This document shows, one piece after another, positions 41,864 through 52,294 of a stretch of 64,000 bases of DNA. The notes beneath the pieces are model-generated. The model was not told the origin of the DNA. It saw only the letters and a list, made by a program, of their open reading frames with translations, and searched no databases. The stretch lies in the NCBI RefSeq assembly GCF_014237835.1, contig NZ_JACJVI010000012.1, positions 1-64,000 on the forward strand, given 5' to 3'. A program made the position numbers and the translations under genes. The stretch comes from Rhizobium sp. AQ_MP. Lineage in GTDB: Bacteria; Pseudomonadota; Alphaproteobacteria; Rhizobiales; Rhizobiaceae. Positions within the stretch are counted from its first letter, which is position 1; each line of letters begins with the position of its first letter.

Positions 41864-42627
41864 GCGCCGTTCACCTGGATATCGCCGATGGGATCGCTGA
41901 GATGCGGCTCGATAATCCGGCGAAACTCAATGCCTTCACGGTCGAGATGCTGGAGCAACTCTCTTGCCATCTCGATCGGCTGGAGCGGATGGGCGATGTC
42001 CGCTGTGTCGTCATCACGGCACAGGGCGAGCGCGCTTTCTGCGCCGGGGCGGACATCAATGCATGGGGTGATCTGACCCCTGCCGAATTCGCCCGCCACT
42101 GGGTGCGCGATGGGCATCGCATCTTCGATCGTCTGGCACGCCTGTCGAAGCCGGCGATCGCCGCCATGGCAGGCCATGCCTTCGGCGGTGGTCTGGAGCT
42201 TGCCGCCGCCTGCGACATCAGGGTCATGGCGCCATCCGCCACGATCGCCCTTCCGGAAGCCCATGTCGGCATCGTGCCTGGCTGGTCCGGCACGCAGCGC
42301 CTGGCGCGGTTGCTGCCGGAACCGATCCTCAAGGAAATGGCCCTGTTTGGCCGTCGCATCTCTGCCGAGCGCGCCCATGGCTTCGGCTTTGTGGCCGAGG
42401 TTTCGGCAAGCCCGGAGGAAACCGCTCGGGAGATCGCCCGCTCCGTCCTTGGTCTGTCGCCGCGCGCGGTCGAAGTGGCGAAATTCATGGTCCATGCGGG
42501 CCGGGGCGAAGACCGCGATGCGATGATCGAGGCGTTGGGCAGCGCCGCAATTGCAGCCAGCGCCGATCGCGACGAAGGTGTCGCCGCCTTCAGGGCGAAA
42601 CGCAAACCCGCATTCTCGGGAGAATGA
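41860..42627 (+). CDS. Enoyl-CoA hydratase/isomerase-family protein
   Basis: The 255-residue crotonase-fold protein has FCAGADINAW forming the oxyanion hole and AFGGGLELAAACDIRV with PEAHVGIVPGWSGTQRLARL, as in active hydratases. It probably hydrates an unsaturated acyl-CoA made after the CoA-transferase step. ATG 41860 overlaps the transferase stop (ATGA) and is preferred over GTG 41851. Confidence 0.87.
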   Translation: MSAVHLDIADGIAEMRLDNPAKLNAFTVEMLEQLSCHLDRLERMGDVRCVVITAQGERAFCAGADINAWGDLTPAEFARHWVRDGHRIFDRLARLSKPAIAAMAGHAFGGGLELAAACDIRVMAPSATIALPEAHVGIVPGWSGTQRLARLLPEPILKEMALFGRRISAERAHGFGFVAEVSASPEETAREIARSVLGLSPRAVEVAKFMVHAGRGEDRDAMIEALGSAAIAASADRDEGVAAFRAKRKPAFSGE

Positions 42628-42628
42628 C

Positions 42629-44152
42629 ATGAACGACATGACCATGACCGCTGCCGTCGCCCATCCGCTTCCGGAGGCTCCCTTCGAAGGTCGCCACCTG
42701 ATCGACGGGCTCTGGCAGGGAAGCGCCGATGGGGCAACTTTCGACAGGATCTCACCGTCGCATGGCATTGTCGTCAGTCGCTCGTCCCGTGGTGGTGCTG
42801 CTGAGACGGCTGCTGCCATTTCAGCGGCGAGACGGGCCTTCGACAAGGGCACATGGAGCCGCGCGACCGGCAAGGAGCGCTCGACGCTGCTTCTGAAGGT
42901 CGCCGATCTTATCGAGGCCAATGTCGAGCGCATGGCGCTTCTCGAAACACTCGAAAGCGGGAAGCCGATTTCCCAGGCGCGCGGTGAAGTCGCCGGTGCT
43001 GCCGACCTCTGGCGCTATGCCGCAGCACTTGCCCGTACGCTGCATGGTGACAGCCACAATTCGCTCGGCGAGGACATGCTGGCCGTCGTGCTGAAAGAGC
43101 CGATCGGCGTCGTCTCGATCATTACGCCCTGGAATTTTCCCTTCTGGATCCTCAGCCAGAAGCTGCCCTTTGCGCTGGCGGCCGGCTGCACCTGCGTGAT
43201 CAAGCCGTCGGAAATGACGCCCTCGACGACCGTAATGCTGGGAGAGCTGCTGATCGAAGCGGGACTGCCAGCAGGCGTCGTCAACATCGTCCTTGGTTTC
43301 GGTCAGCCGGTCGGCGCGCTGATGGCGGAACATCCGCATATCGACATGGTGAGCTTCACCGGTTCAACCGCCGTCGGCAAGGCGATCAGTGCCGCAGCTT
43401 CGAAGTCGCTGAAGAAGGTCGCGCTCGAACTGGGCGGCAAGAACCCGCAGGTCGTCTTCCCGGATGCCGACCTCGATTCTGCTGCGGATGCGATCACCTT
43501 CGGCGTCTATTTCAACGCCGGCGAGTGCTGCAATTCCGGCAGTCGCATCATCGTGCATGAAGACATCGCAGACGCCCTGGTTGAAAAGGTCGTGGCGCTC
43601 TCCCGAAAGGTTGCCTTCGGCGATCCGCTCAATCCCGAGACCCAGGTCGGCGCGATCATCTCTGAGGCGCATCAGCAGAAGATCGCTGCCTATGTGCGCG
43701 ATGCGGTGGCATCGGGCGCGAAGCTCGCGCTCGGCGGCGAAGCCGTGCGTCATCCCGGCCTACCCGGCGATTTCTTTGCCCCGACCGTGGTGACGCATGT
43801 CAGCCCCGACATGCCGATTGCCCGCGAGGAGGTCTTCGGCCCGGTGCTTGCGGTTCTCACTTTCAAGACGCTGGAGGAAGCGGTCGCACTCGTCAATGAC
43901 GCGTCCTACGGCCTGTCGGCCGGCGTCTGGAGCGAGAATGTGCATACCTGCCTTGCCTTCGCCCGCCGCGCCGAAGCCGGCACCGTCTGGACCAACACAT
44001 GGATGGATGGCTTCCCGGAAGTCGCCTTTGGCGGCTTCAAGCAGAGCGGCCAAGGCCGCGAGAATGGCCGCTATGGCCTCGAAGAATTCCTGGAGATCAA
44101 ATCCGTCGTGATGCGCATCGGCAAGACCAGGCCGAACTGGGTACGCGACTGA
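42629..44152 (+). CDS. NAD(P)-dependent aldehyde dehydrogenase
   Basis: The 507-residue enzyme has the aldehyde dehydrogenase landmarks: PWNFPFW, catalytic Glu in LELGGKNPQ, catalytic Cys in NAGECCNSGSR and the late EVFGPVLAV. It should oxidise an aldehyde intermediate or sugar aldehyde to the acid. ATG 42629 has GGGAGA upstream; an earlier reading lies inside the hydratase gene. The importer genes follow after 43 bases. Confidence 0.9.
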   Translation: MNDMTMTAAVAHPLPEAPFEGRHLIDGLWQGSADGATFDRISPSHGIVVSRSSRGGAAETAAAISAARRAFDKGTWSRATGKERSTLLLKVADLIEANVERMALLETLESGKPISQARGEVAGAADLWRYAAALARTLHGDSHNSLGEDMLAVVLKEPIGVVSIITPWNFPFWILSQKLPFALAAGCTCVIKPSEMTPSTTVMLGELLIEAGLPAGVVNIVLGFGQPVGALMAEHPHIDMVSFTGSTAVGKAISAAASKSLKKVALELGGKNPQVVFPDADLDSAADAITFGVYFNAGECCNSGSRIIVHEDIADALVEKVVALSRKVAFGDPLNPETQVGAIISEAHQQKIAAYVRDAVASGAKLALGGEAVRHPGLPGDFFAPTVVTHVSPDMPIAREEVFGPVLAVLTFKTLEEAVALVNDASYGLSAGVWSENVHTCLAFARRAEAGTVWTNTWMDGFPEVAFGGFKQSGQGRENGRYGLEEFLEIKSVVMRIGKTRPNWVRD

Positions 44153-44195
44153 CTTCCGGAACGATTGAAAGCAACGCATCAAACAGGAGGAAAAC

Positions 44196-45449
44196 ATGCG
44201 TAGCCTTTTCAAGACCATGCTGATTACTGGTACCATGCTGGCGGGCACCGCCGGCATCTCTCATGCCACCGACGTCGAGGTGCTGCACTGGTGGACCTCT
44301 GGCGGTGAAGCCGCGGCCTTGAATGTTCTGAAGGAGGATCTGAACAGCAAGGGTATCGGCTGGGTCGACATGCCGGTTGCCGGCGGTGGCGGTGAAGCCG
44401 CAATGACCGCGCTGCGCGCCCGCGTTACGGCCGGGGATTCCCCGACGGCCGTCCAGATGTTGGGTTTCGACATTCTCGACTGGGCGGAGCAGGGGGCTCT
44501 CGGCAATCTCGATGAAGTCGCCAATGCCGAAGGCTGGGACAAGGTCGTCCCGGAAGCACTGCAGAAATTCTCGAAGTATGACGGTCGCTGGATCGCCGCT
44601 CCTGTCAACGTCCACTCGACCAACTGGGTGTGGATCAATAAGGCAGCTCTCGATGCCGCCGGTGGCAAGGCACCCGAAAGCTGGGACGAACTCGTCGCCA
44701 TGCTCGACAAGATGAAGGCAAACGGCATCACCCCGCTCGCCCATGGTGGCCAGCCCTGGCAGGACGCCACTGTCTTTGATGGTGTCGTTCTCTCCAAGGG
44801 CAACGACTTCTACAAGAAGGCCTTCATCGATCTCGACGAAGCGACACTCAGCGGTCCCGATATGGCGGACGCCTTCGATCGTCTGATCAAGCTGCGCAGC
44901 TACGTGGACGACAACTTCTCCGGCCGTGACTGGAACCTGGCCTCGGCCATGGTCATCGAAGGCAAGGCCGGCATGCAGATGATGGGCGACTGGGCCAAGG
45001 GTGAGTTCCTGAAGGCCGGCCAGAAGCCGGGCACCGACTTCGTCTGCATTCGCTTCCCCGGAACGCAGGGGTCTGTGACGTTCAACTCCGACCAGTTCGC
45101 GATGTTCAACGTCTCTGGCGACGACAAGATCAAGGCACAGATGGCCATGGCCTCCGCCATCGAAAGCCCGAAGTTCCAGTCGGCCTTCAACGTCGTCAAG
45201 GGATCGGTCCCGGCCCGCACCGACGTGCCGGACACGGACTTCGACGATTGCGGCAAGAAGGGCATGAAGGACCTCGCAGAAGCGAGCTCTGCCGGTTCGC
45301 TCTTCGGCTCCATGGCGCATGGTCATGCTGCCCCGGCTGCGGTGAAGAATGCCGTCTATGACGTCGTCACCAAGGCCTTCAACGGCGGCTTCAAGGATGG
45401 TGCCGAGGCAGCCAAGGCGCTCGCCGAAGCCGTCGCGGCTGCGAAGTAA
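44196..45449 (+). CDS. Glucose-type ABC substrate-binding protein
   Basis: The 417-residue periplasmic family-1 binding protein has a signal peptide (MRSLFKTM start, cut after SHA) and [28 protein letters not shown] and NVHSTNWVW segments. These match the glucose/mannose-binding GtsA-type proteins. It feeds the two permeases and MalK-type ATPase downstream. AGGAGG precedes the ATG. Strong hairpins follow the gene, as is usual where the binding protein is made in excess. Confidence 0.9.
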   Translation: MRSLFKTMLITGTMLAGTAGISHATDVEVLHWWTSGGEAAALNVLKEDLNSKGIGWVDMPVAGGGGEAAMTALRARVTAGDSPTAVQMLGFDILDWAEQGALGNLDEVANAEGWDKVVPEALQKFSKYDGRWIAAPVNVHSTNWVWINKAALDAAGGKAPESWDELVAMLDKMKANGITPLAHGGQPWQDATVFDGVVLSKGNDFYKKAFIDLDEATLSGPDMADAFDRLIKLRSYVDDNFSGRDWNLASAMVIEGKAGMQMMGDWAKGEFLKAGQKPGTDFVCIRFPGTQGSVTFNSDQFAMFNVSGDDKIKAQMAMASAIESPKFQSAFNVVKGSVPARTDVPDTDFDDCGKKGMKDLAEASSAGSLFGSMAHGHAAPAAVKNAVYDVVTKAFNGGFKDGAEAAKALAEAVAAAK

Positions 45450-45455
45450 CCTCCC

Positions 45456-45523
45456 GTCGCGGGCGGCCTCCTCGCCGCTCGCGACCCCTCCGACGCCGTC
45501 TGCTTGGTGAAAGGCGGCGTCGG
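45456..45523 (+). terminator. Hairpins after binding-protein gene
   Basis: GTCGCGGGCGGC (45456-45467) pairs with GCCGCTCGCGAC (45474-45485), and CCGACGCC (45490-45497) pairs with GGCGTCGG (45516-45523). No U-run follows. They probably stabilise the upstream message and reduce read-through into the permease genes. Confidence 0.6.
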
Positions 45524-45552
45524 TCTATCCAGACCGTATCAGGAGAAACCCC

Positions 45553-46446
45553 ATGACAAGCTCGACCGGAGCTGACTTGCGCACGCGCATACAGGATTGG
45601 CTGCCTAAGGTGGTGCTGGCGCCCTCCTTTGCCGTGACCCTCCTGTTTGTCTATGGCTTCATCCTGTTCACGATTTTCCTGTCGTTTACCGGCTCGAAGA
45701 TGCTGCCGATCTACAATTTCGTCGGCTTCACCAACTACAGCCGGCTCTGGGCCCAGGAAAACTGGCATATCGCGATCAGCAACATCGCGATCTTCGCAAG
45801 CCTCTACATCGTCATCTGCACCGCAATCGGCCTGATGCTGGCGATTTTCCTCGACCAGAAGATAAGGGGCGAGGGGCTGTTGCGGCCGATCTATCTCTAT
45901 CCGATGGCTCTGTCCTTCATCGTCACCGGCACGGCCTGGAAGTGGTTCCTCGATCCGGGCATCGGTCTCGAACGCATCATGCGCCTCTGGGGCTGGGAGA
46001 GCTTTTCCTTCACCTGGATCAAGGACAATGACATGGCCATCTACACCATCGTCATTGCGGCGGTCTGGCAGACAAGCGGCTTCGTCATGGCCATGTTCCT
46101 GGCCGGACTGCGCGGCATCGACAACGAGATCCTGAAGGCCGCCCAGATCGACGGCGCCTCGAGCTTCCAGCTCTACCGGCGCATCGTCATCCCGATGCTG
46201 CGACCGGCCTTTCTCTCGGCCTTCGTCATCCTCAGCCACCTCGCGATCAAGTCCTATGACCTCGTCATTGCCCTCACCGGTGGCGGCCCAGGGCGCGCCA
46301 CCGAGATGCCCGCGACCTTCATGTATTCCTACACCTTCACCCGCAACCAGATGGGTGTCGGCTCGGCCTCTGCCGTGATCATGCTGATGACCATTGCGGC
46401 CATCATGGTTCCCTATCTCTATGCCGAACTGAAGGAGAAGAACTGA
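45553..46446 (+). CDS. Sugar ABC permease (GtsB-type)
   Basis: The 297-residue membrane protein has six predicted helices and the EAA-type cytoplasmic loop (ILKAAQIDGASSFQLYRRIVIPML) that contacts the ATPase. It pairs with the second permease at 46446, with one-base overlap of stop and start. CAGGAGA precedes the ATG. Confidence 0.9.
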   Translation: MTSSTGADLRTRIQDWLPKVVLAPSFAVTLLFVYGFILFTIFLSFTGSKMLPIYNFVGFTNYSRLWAQENWHIAISNIAIFASLYIVICTAIGLMLAIFLDQKIRGEGLLRPIYLYPMALSFIVTGTAWKWFLDPGIGLERIMRLWGWESFSFTWIKDNDMAIYTIVIAAVWQTSGFVMAMFLAGLRGIDNEILKAAQIDGASSFQLYRRIVIPMLRPAFLSAFVILSHLAIKSYDLVIALTGGGPGRATEMPATFMYSYTFTRNQMGVGSASAVIMLMTIAAIMVPYLYAELKEKN

Positions 46447-47324
46447 TGTCTGCCGTCAGCCAGGACACCGCCGTCAGGACCGGTCGCGTCACCCGCACCT
46501 TCATCTATCTGGTGCTTCTCCTCTTCGCGCTCTTCTACCTGCTGCCGCTCTATGTGATGGGTGTCAATTCGCTGAAGCCGCTGCCGGAGATCACCGGCGG
46601 CAACATGATGGCGCTGCCGGAAACCTGGACGCTGGATGCCTGGCGATCCGCCTGGTCGACCGCCCAGATCGGCGTGTCGCCCACCGGCCTCAAACCCTAC
46701 TTCCTGAACTCGATCCTGATGGTCGTCCCCGCCGTCGCCATCTCGACGATCGTTGGTGCGCTCAATGGATACGTGCTTACCAAATGGCGATTCCGCGGCG
46801 ACACCATCGTCTTCGGTCTGATGCTGTTTTCCTGCTTCATTCCGTTTCAGATCGTGCTGATCCCGATGGCGCTGGTGCTTGGAAAGCTCGGGCTTGCCGG
46901 CACGGTTCCAGGACTGGTCTTGGTCCATGTGGTCTATGGCATTGGCTTCACCACGCTCTACTACCGCAACTACTATGCGACCTTTCCGACCGAACTGGTG
47001 AAAGCGGCACAGATCGACGGCGCCGGCTTTTTCCGCATCTTCTGGCGCATCCTTTTGCCGGTGTCGGGCCCGATTACCGTCGTCTCCGTCATCTGGCAGT
47101 TCACCAATATCTGGAACGACTTCCTGTTCGGCGTCTCCTTTGGCGGCACCAGCCAGCCGATGACGGCAGCCCTCAACAACCTCGTTCAGTCCTCTACGGG
47201 CGTGAAGGAATACAATGTCCACTTCGCGGGCGCGATCATCGCTGCCCTTCCCACCCTTCTCGTTTACGTCGTCGCCGGGCGCTATTTCGTGCGCGGACTG
47301 ATGGCCGGTTCAGTCAAAGGATAA
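46446..47324 (+). CDS. Sugar ABC permease (GtsC-type)
   Basis: The 292-residue membrane protein is of the second permease type, with VKAAQIDGAGFFRIFWRILLP as the EAA loop and about six helices. It completes the channel of the glucose-type importer. The start overlaps the first permease's stop, and the ATPase follows after four bases. Confidence 0.9.
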   Translation: MSAVSQDTAVRTGRVTRTFIYLVLLLFALFYLLPLYVMGVNSLKPLPEITGGNMMALPETWTLDAWRSAWSTAQIGVSPTGLKPYFLNSILMVVPAVAISTIVGALNGYVLTKWRFRGDTIVFGLMLFSCFIPFQIVLIPMALVLGKLGLAGTVPGLVLVHVVYGIGFTTLYYRNYYATFPTELVKAAQIDGAGFFRIFWRILLPVSGPITVVSVIWQFTNIWNDFLFGVSFGGTSQPMTAALNNLVQSSTGVKEYNVHFAGAIIAALPTLLVYVVAGRYFVRGLMAGSVKG

Positions 47325-47328
47325 GATC

Positions 47329-48441
47329 ATGGGCTTTCTCGACATCCGGAACGTCACCAAGTCCTACGGACAGCTTGAAGTCCTGCATCGCGTGGACATC
47401 TCGGTGGAGGAGGGGGAGTTCCTCGTGCTCGTCGGCCCCTCCGGCTGCGGCAAGTCGACCCTGCTCGGCATGATCGCCGGCCTTGAGGGCATTTCCTCCG
47501 GCGAAATCGCGATCAAGGACCGAGTCATTAACGGGGTCCATCCGTCGAAGCGCAACATTGCCATGGTCTTCCAATCCTATGCGCTCTACCCCAACATGAC
47601 TGTTGGCCAGAACATCACCTTTGGCCTTGAGATGCACGGGGTGCCGAAGCCGGAACGGGACAAGGCACTGCTCGACGTCGCGAAGCTGCTGCAGATCGAT
47701 CACCTGACGGACCGCAAGCCCGGTCAGCTGTCTGGCGGCCAGCGTCAGCGTGTCGCCATGGGCCGCGCTTTGGTGCGCGATCCCGACGTCTTCCTCTTCG
47801 ACGAGCCGCTTTCCAACCTGGATGCCAAGCTGCGCGTCGACATGCGCACCGAGATCAAGAAACTGCATGCCAAGCTGAAGCGCACCATCGTCTATGTCAC
47901 CCACGACCAGATCGAGGCGATGACGCTGTCGACCCGCATCGCGGTCATGAACAAGGGCTACATCCAGCAGCTCGGCACGCCGAAGGAGATCTACGACACC
48001 CCGGCCAATGTCTTCGTCGCCACCTTCATGGGAAGCCCGGCGATGAATGTCGTGCCCGCACGTGTCGTCGTGACCAATGGCGTAGCGCATGCCGAAGTCG
48101 TGGTGGGGGATGGATCGAAGAGCCTGCTCGCTTTCAGCCAGCCGAGCCTCGCCGCCTGGGACGGGCGTGAGATCCTGCTCGGGATCCGCCCGGAGGCGAT
48201 CACCGACCCCGATGGCGCTGACCGCAAGTCGCAGAACATCGTCAGCCTGAAGAACCGGGTGATCGTCACCGAGCCGGCGGGTTCCGACACCTTTGTCACG
48301 ATGAGCCTCGGGAATAAGGACGTGATCGCGCGCATGCGGGCCGATGTCGATATTGCCGGTGGCGACGATTTCGAATTCGCGGTCAACATGGAAAAGGCAG
48401 TCGCTTTCGATCCGAAGACGCAAGAGCGCATCCGGCCATGA
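47329..48441 (+). CDS. MalK/UgpC-type ABC ATPase
   Basis: The 370-residue ATPase has Walker A GPSGCGKST, signature LSGGQRQR, Walker B FLFDEPLSNLD and H-loop VTHDQ. The C-terminal regulatory OB-like domain contains ILLGIRPEAI. All catalytic residues are intact. It energises the permeases just upstream. Its stop overlaps the GMC oxidoreductase start. Confidence 0.93.
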   Translation: MGFLDIRNVTKSYGQLEVLHRVDISVEEGEFLVLVGPSGCGKSTLLGMIAGLEGISSGEIAIKDRVINGVHPSKRNIAMVFQSYALYPNMTVGQNITFGLEMHGVPKPERDKALLDVAKLLQIDHLTDRKPGQLSGGQRQRVAMGRALVRDPDVFLFDEPLSNLDAKLRVDMRTEIKKLHAKLKRTIVYVTHDQIEAMTLSTRIAVMNKGYIQQLGTPKEIYDTPANVFVATFMGSPAMNVVPARVVVTNGVAHAEVVVGDGSKSLLAFSQPSLAAWDGREILLGIRPEAITDPDGADRKSQNIVSLKNRVIVTEPAGSDTFVTMSLGNKDVIARMRADVDIAGGDDFEFAVNMEKAVAFDPKTQERIRP

Positions 48442-49937
48442 GCGACGCGGACATCATGATCATCGGTTCGGGCATGGGGGGCGCAACGCTGGCCGCCCAG
48501 CTCGCGCCGACCGGCCGACGCATTCTGATCGTCGAGAAGGGCGAAAGGCTGCTTCCATCCCAGGCGGATCGCGATCCCGAGGCGATTTTCGGCAAGGCGC
48601 ATTTCCGGCCAAAGGAAGAATGGCTGGACGGCGATGGCCAGCCATTCAACCCCGGCAACTACTATAATGTCGGCGGTAACTCGAAATTCTATGGCGCGGT
48701 GCTGCTGCGCTATCGGCGAGAGGACTTCTCGCCGCTTCGCCATATGGGCGGAACGACGCCCGGCTGGCCGATCACGTATGACAGCCTGGAGCGCTGGTAT
48801 CAGCAGGCGGAACGCTTGTTCGAGGTCCGGGGAACGTTGGGAGAGGATCCGACCGAGCCGCCACATTCCGGGCCCTACGACCACACGCCAGTACCGGACG
48901 AACCTGCCATCGCCGATCTGCGTCGCCGCCTCAAGTCCGTCGGGCTTCACCCGGCCTCCCTGCCACTCGGTGTCGACATTCAGCAATGGCTCGCCCATGG
49001 GAAAACGACCTGGGACGCTTTTCCCGATACCTGCGGCGGCAAGAAGGATGCCGAGACCGTAAGCCTTGCCGCCGCGCTGCGCCATCCGAACGTGTCGCTG
49101 GCGACGGGTTGTGAAGTGACGCGTCTGTTGGCGGGAGAGAGCGGTCAGATAACCGGTGTCGTGGTGTTGAACCGAGGCGAGAGGAGGGTGATTTCCACGC
49201 CGCTCGTTGTTCTCGCAGCCGGTGCCGTCCGAAGCGCTGCCATCCTGCTGTCATCGGCGGATGAAAGCCACCCGCGAGGTCTCGCAAACCGCTCCGACCA
49301 GGTCGGTCGCAACTTCATGAACCACAATTGCTCGGCGGTCCTGGCGCTCCACCCCTTCAGGCGCAATCCCTCGATCTACCAGAAGACCCTGCTGGTGAAC
49401 GACTTCTACCTGACGGGCGGACCGAACGGTGAGCCGCTCGGCAATATCCAGTTGCTCGGCAAGATCACAGGCCCGATCCTGAGCGCAAGCTCGCCGTTGC
49501 CGCGACCGCTTGCACACTGGATCGCCGACCGCTCGATCGACCTCTATGCCATGTCCGAGGACCTGCCCAATCCGGAAAGCCGCGTGACGGTCAGGAATGG
49601 TCGGATCATGCTCGACTGGAAGCGGTCCAACTGGGAGGCGCATCTCGCCCTGGTCGACAGGCTGAAATCTCTGATCCGGAAAGCTGGTTATCCGGTCGTT
49701 CTCTCGCGACCCTTCGACCGCCGCACGCCCTCCCATCAATGCGGCACCGCGCGCATGGGTTCGGACCCGATGACGAGTGTGGTGGACAGTTTCGGGCGCA
49801 GCCACGATCATCGCAATCTCTACATCGTCGATGCGTCGATCCTGCCAACCTCCGCCGCCGTCAACCCGGCCCTGACCATCGCAGCACTCGCCCTGCGGTC
49901 GGGCCAGCACATCATCGAAACGGAGTTCAGCCAGTGA
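48438..49937 (+). CDS. GMC oxidoreductase, sugar-type
   Basis: The 499-residue flavoenzyme has the FAD-binding GSGMGGATLA at the N-terminus and the active-site His in SHQCGTARMG, with a late VNPALTIAALA (Asn position). It resembles the glucoside-3-dehydrogenase/fructose-dehydrogenase branch. It has no signal peptide, so it would act in the cytoplasm. With the Gfo/Idh enzyme and SDR it may carry out keto-sugar chemistry. Substrate not resolved. Confidence 0.85.
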   Translation: MSDADIMIIGSGMGGATLAAQLAPTGRRILIVEKGERLLPSQADRDPEAIFGKAHFRPKEEWLDGDGQPFNPGNYYNVGGNSKFYGAVLLRYRREDFSPLRHMGGTTPGWPITYDSLERWYQQAERLFEVRGTLGEDPTEPPHSGPYDHTPVPDEPAIADLRRRLKSVGLHPASLPLGVDIQQWLAHGKTTWDAFPDTCGGKKDAETVSLAAALRHPNVSLATGCEVTRLLAGESGQITGVVVLNRGERRVISTPLVVLAAGAVRSAAILLSSADESHPRGLANRSDQVGRNFMNHNCSAVLALHPFRRNPSIYQKTLLVNDFYLTGGPNGEPLGNIQLLGKITGPILSASSPLPRPLAHWIADRSIDLYAMSEDLPNPESRVTVRNGRIMLDWKRSNWEAHLALVDRLKSLIRKAGYPVVLSRPFDRRTPSHQCGTARMGSDPMTSVVDSFGRSHDHRNLYIVDASILPTSAAVNPALTIAALALRSGQHIIETEFSQ

Positions 49938-50692
49938 GCAAGGTCGCACTCATTACCGGAGGCCAGCAGGGCATCGGCCTCGGCATCGCCCGCGAACTGG
50001 CCGGCGCCGGCTACAAGCTCGCGCTGGCGTCGAGGTCAGAGGAAGATGTGCCACAGGTCCAGGCAGCACTTGCGGAACTGGGGGAGGCCGCCATCTATGT
50101 TCGCCATGACTTGCAGGAGATCGACAGCGTCGCCTCGGTCGTTGACCAGGTCGAAGCGAGCCTCGGCCCTGTCACCACCTTCGTGTCGAATGCCGGCGTG
50201 CCCGCCAAGGTGCGCGGCGACATGCTGGAGCTCGCACCCGACAGCTTCGACTTCGTGCTCGGTGTCAACCTGCGCGGTGCCTTCTTCCTCGCCCAAGAGG
50301 TCGCACGACGCATGCTGGCGACCCCATCGGATACCTATCGCTCAATCGTCTTCGTGACCTCGGTGAGTGCCAACATGGCCTCGATCGAGCGAGCGGAATA
50401 CTGCATATCCAAGGCCGGTGCCGGCATGATGGCGGAGCTCTTTGCACTCCGCCTTGCGCCGCATGGCATCGGCGTTTTCGAACTGAGACCCGGCATCATC
50501 GAGACGGAGATGACGGCGGGTGTGAAGGACAAATACACGGCGCGGATCGAGGGCGGGCTTGTCCCGGCGCAGCGCTGGGGCCAGCCGGTCGACATCGGCA
50601 GCGTGGTCGTGCCGCTGGCGGAAGGACGTTTCGCCTTCGCCAATGGTGCGATTATTCCGGTCGATGGCGGTCTGTCGCTGGCCCGCCTCTAG
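49934..50692 (+). CDS. SDR-family oxidoreductase (3-ketoacyl-ACP reductase-like)
   Basis: The 252-residue short-chain dehydrogenase has ITGGQQGIG near the start and YCISK as YxxxK, ending in a GAIIPVDGGLSLARL stretch. GTG 49934 overlaps the GMC gene stop, and longer readings are in the GMC gene. It probably reduces or oxidises a sugar-derived hydroxyl between the two GMC enzymes in the gene order. Confidence 0.85.
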   Translation: MSKVALITGGQQGIGLGIARELAGAGYKLALASRSEEDVPQVQAALAELGEAAIYVRHDLQEIDSVASVVDQVEASLGPVTTFVSNAGVPAKVRGDMLELAPDSFDFVLGVNLRGAFFLAQEVARRMLATPSDTYRSIVFVTSVSANMASIERAEYCISKAGAGMMAELFALRLAPHGIGVFELRPGIIETEMTAGVKDKYTARIEGGLVPAQRWGQPVDIGSVVVPLAEGRFAFANGAIIPVDGGLSLARL

Positions 50693-50701
50693 GAGACATT
50701 T

Positions 50702-52294
50702 ATGAAGCAAGCTTTTGATTTTATCATTGTCGGTGGCGGTTCGGCGGGCTCTGTGCTTGCGGCTCGGCTATCGGAAAATCCGGATTTCAACGTGCTTCTG
50801 CTCGAGGCAGGCGGACGCGACTGGCATCCCTTCTACCATTTGCCGGCAGGCTTCGCGAAGATGACCAAGGGCATCGGCAGCTGGGGCTGGAGCACGGTGC
50901 CGCAGCGGCACATGAACAACATGGTGATCCGCTACACCCAGGCGAAGGTTATCGGCGGCGGCTCAAGCATCAATGCCCAGATATACACCCGTGGCAATGC
51001 GCTTGACTATGACGATTGGCGCCAGATGGGCTGCGAAGGCTGGTCCTACGAGGATGTCCTGCCTTACTTCCGCAAGGCCGAGGACAATGACAGCTTCGAC
51101 AATCGCTATCACGGCAAGGGCGGTCCGCTCGGGGTCAGCAAGCCTTCGGCGCCGCTGCCGATCTGCGAGGCCTACTTCAAGGCGGCCGCCGAACTCGGCA
51201 TTCCCTTCAATGGCGACATGACGGGCGAGACGCAGGATGGCGTCGGATACTACCAGCTGACCCAGCGCAATGTCCGCCGCTCCTCGGCCTCGATCGCCTA
51301 TCTCAACCCCACACGCAAACGCCCCAACCTCACCATCCGCACGGATGCGCAGGTGCTGAAGCTCGTGGTCGAAAACGGGCGCGCCGTTGGCGTGGAGCTT
51401 GCCGGCGAAGGCGTGATCAGGGCCGAGCGGGAGGTGCTGCTCTCATCAGGGGCAATCGGCAGTCCGCGCCTCCTGATGCTGTCAGGCATCGGCCCTGCCG
51501 ACCATCTCGCCTCGGTCGGTGTGCCCGTGGTCTTCGACCAGCCCGGCGTCGGCTCCAATCTCCAAGACCATCTCGATCTCTTCGTCATAGCCGAATGCAC
51601 CGGGCCGCATACCTATGACCGCTTCGCCAAGCCGCATCTCTCGGTGCTGGCCGGCCTGCAATATCTTCTGACGAAGAGCGGCCCTGTCGCGTCGAGCCTC
51701 TTCGAAACCGGTGGGTTCTGGTATGCCGATCCGGAAGCCCGCTCGCCGGATATCCAGTTTCATCTCGGCCTCGGCTCCGGCATCGAGGCCGGTGTGGCCG
51801 CCATGGAAAACGGCGGCGTCACGCTGAATTCCGCCTATCTACGCCCTAGGTCGCGCGGCACTGTCCGGCTCGGCTCGGCCGATCCGCTCGCGGCCCCGTT
51901 GATCGATCCCAACTACTGGGAAGATCCGCACGATCGCGAAATGTCGATCCGGGGTCTGAAGATCGCAAGAGACATCATGCGCCAGGATTCGCTGAAGCCC
52001 TACGTCAAGGCCGAGCGCCTTCCGGGTCCCGATGTGCAGAGCGACCAGGACTATTTCAACTATGCCTGCCGCCACTCCAAGACTGACCACCATCCCGCCG
52101 GCACCTGCCGCATGGGGTCGGACCCTGAGGCCGTCGTCGATCCGCGTCTGCGCTTTAACGGTATCGAAGGCCTGCGTGTCATCGACGCCTCGATCATGCC
52201 GACCGTGGTCTCGTCCAATACCAATGCACCGACCATCATGATTGCCGAAAAGGCAGCCGACATGATCAAGGCCGATCACGGAGCCAAGTCATGA
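50702..52294 (+). CDS. GMC oxidoreductase, choline-dehydrogenase-like
   Basis: The 530-residue protein is a BetA-like flavoenzyme: FIIVGGGSAGSVLAARLSE, the GGGSSINAQIYTRG loop, the active-site His in HHPAGTCRMG, and a late SNTNAPTIMIAEKAADMI stretch. It oxidises a primary or secondary alcohol with FAD. It differs clearly from the first GMC enzyme, so two oxidation steps are likely. AGGAGA precedes the ATG, and its end overlaps the Dabb gene. Confidence 0.87.
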   Translation: MKQAFDFIIVGGGSAGSVLAARLSENPDFNVLLLEAGGRDWHPFYHLPAGFAKMTKGIGSWGWSTVPQRHMNNMVIRYTQAKVIGGGSSINAQIYTRGNALDYDDWRQMGCEGWSYEDVLPYFRKAEDNDSFDNRYHGKGGPLGVSKPSAPLPICEAYFKAAAELGIPFNGDMTGETQDGVGYYQLTQRNVRRSSASIAYLNPTRKRPNLTIRTDAQVLKLVVENGRAVGVELAGEGVIRAEREVLLSSGAIGSPRLLMLSGIGPADHLASVGVPVVFDQPGVGSNLQDHLDLFVIAECTGPHTYDRFAKPHLSVLAGLQYLLTKSGPVASSLFETGGFWYADPEARSPDIQFHLGLGSGIEAGVAAMENGGVTLNSAYLRPRSRGTVRLGSADPLAAPLIDPNYWEDPHDREMSIRGLKIARDIMRQDSLKPYVKAERLPGPDVQSDQDYFNYACRHSKTDHHPAGTCRMGSDPEAVVDPRLRFNGIEGLRVIDASIMPTVVSSNTNAPTIMIAEKAADMIKADHGAKS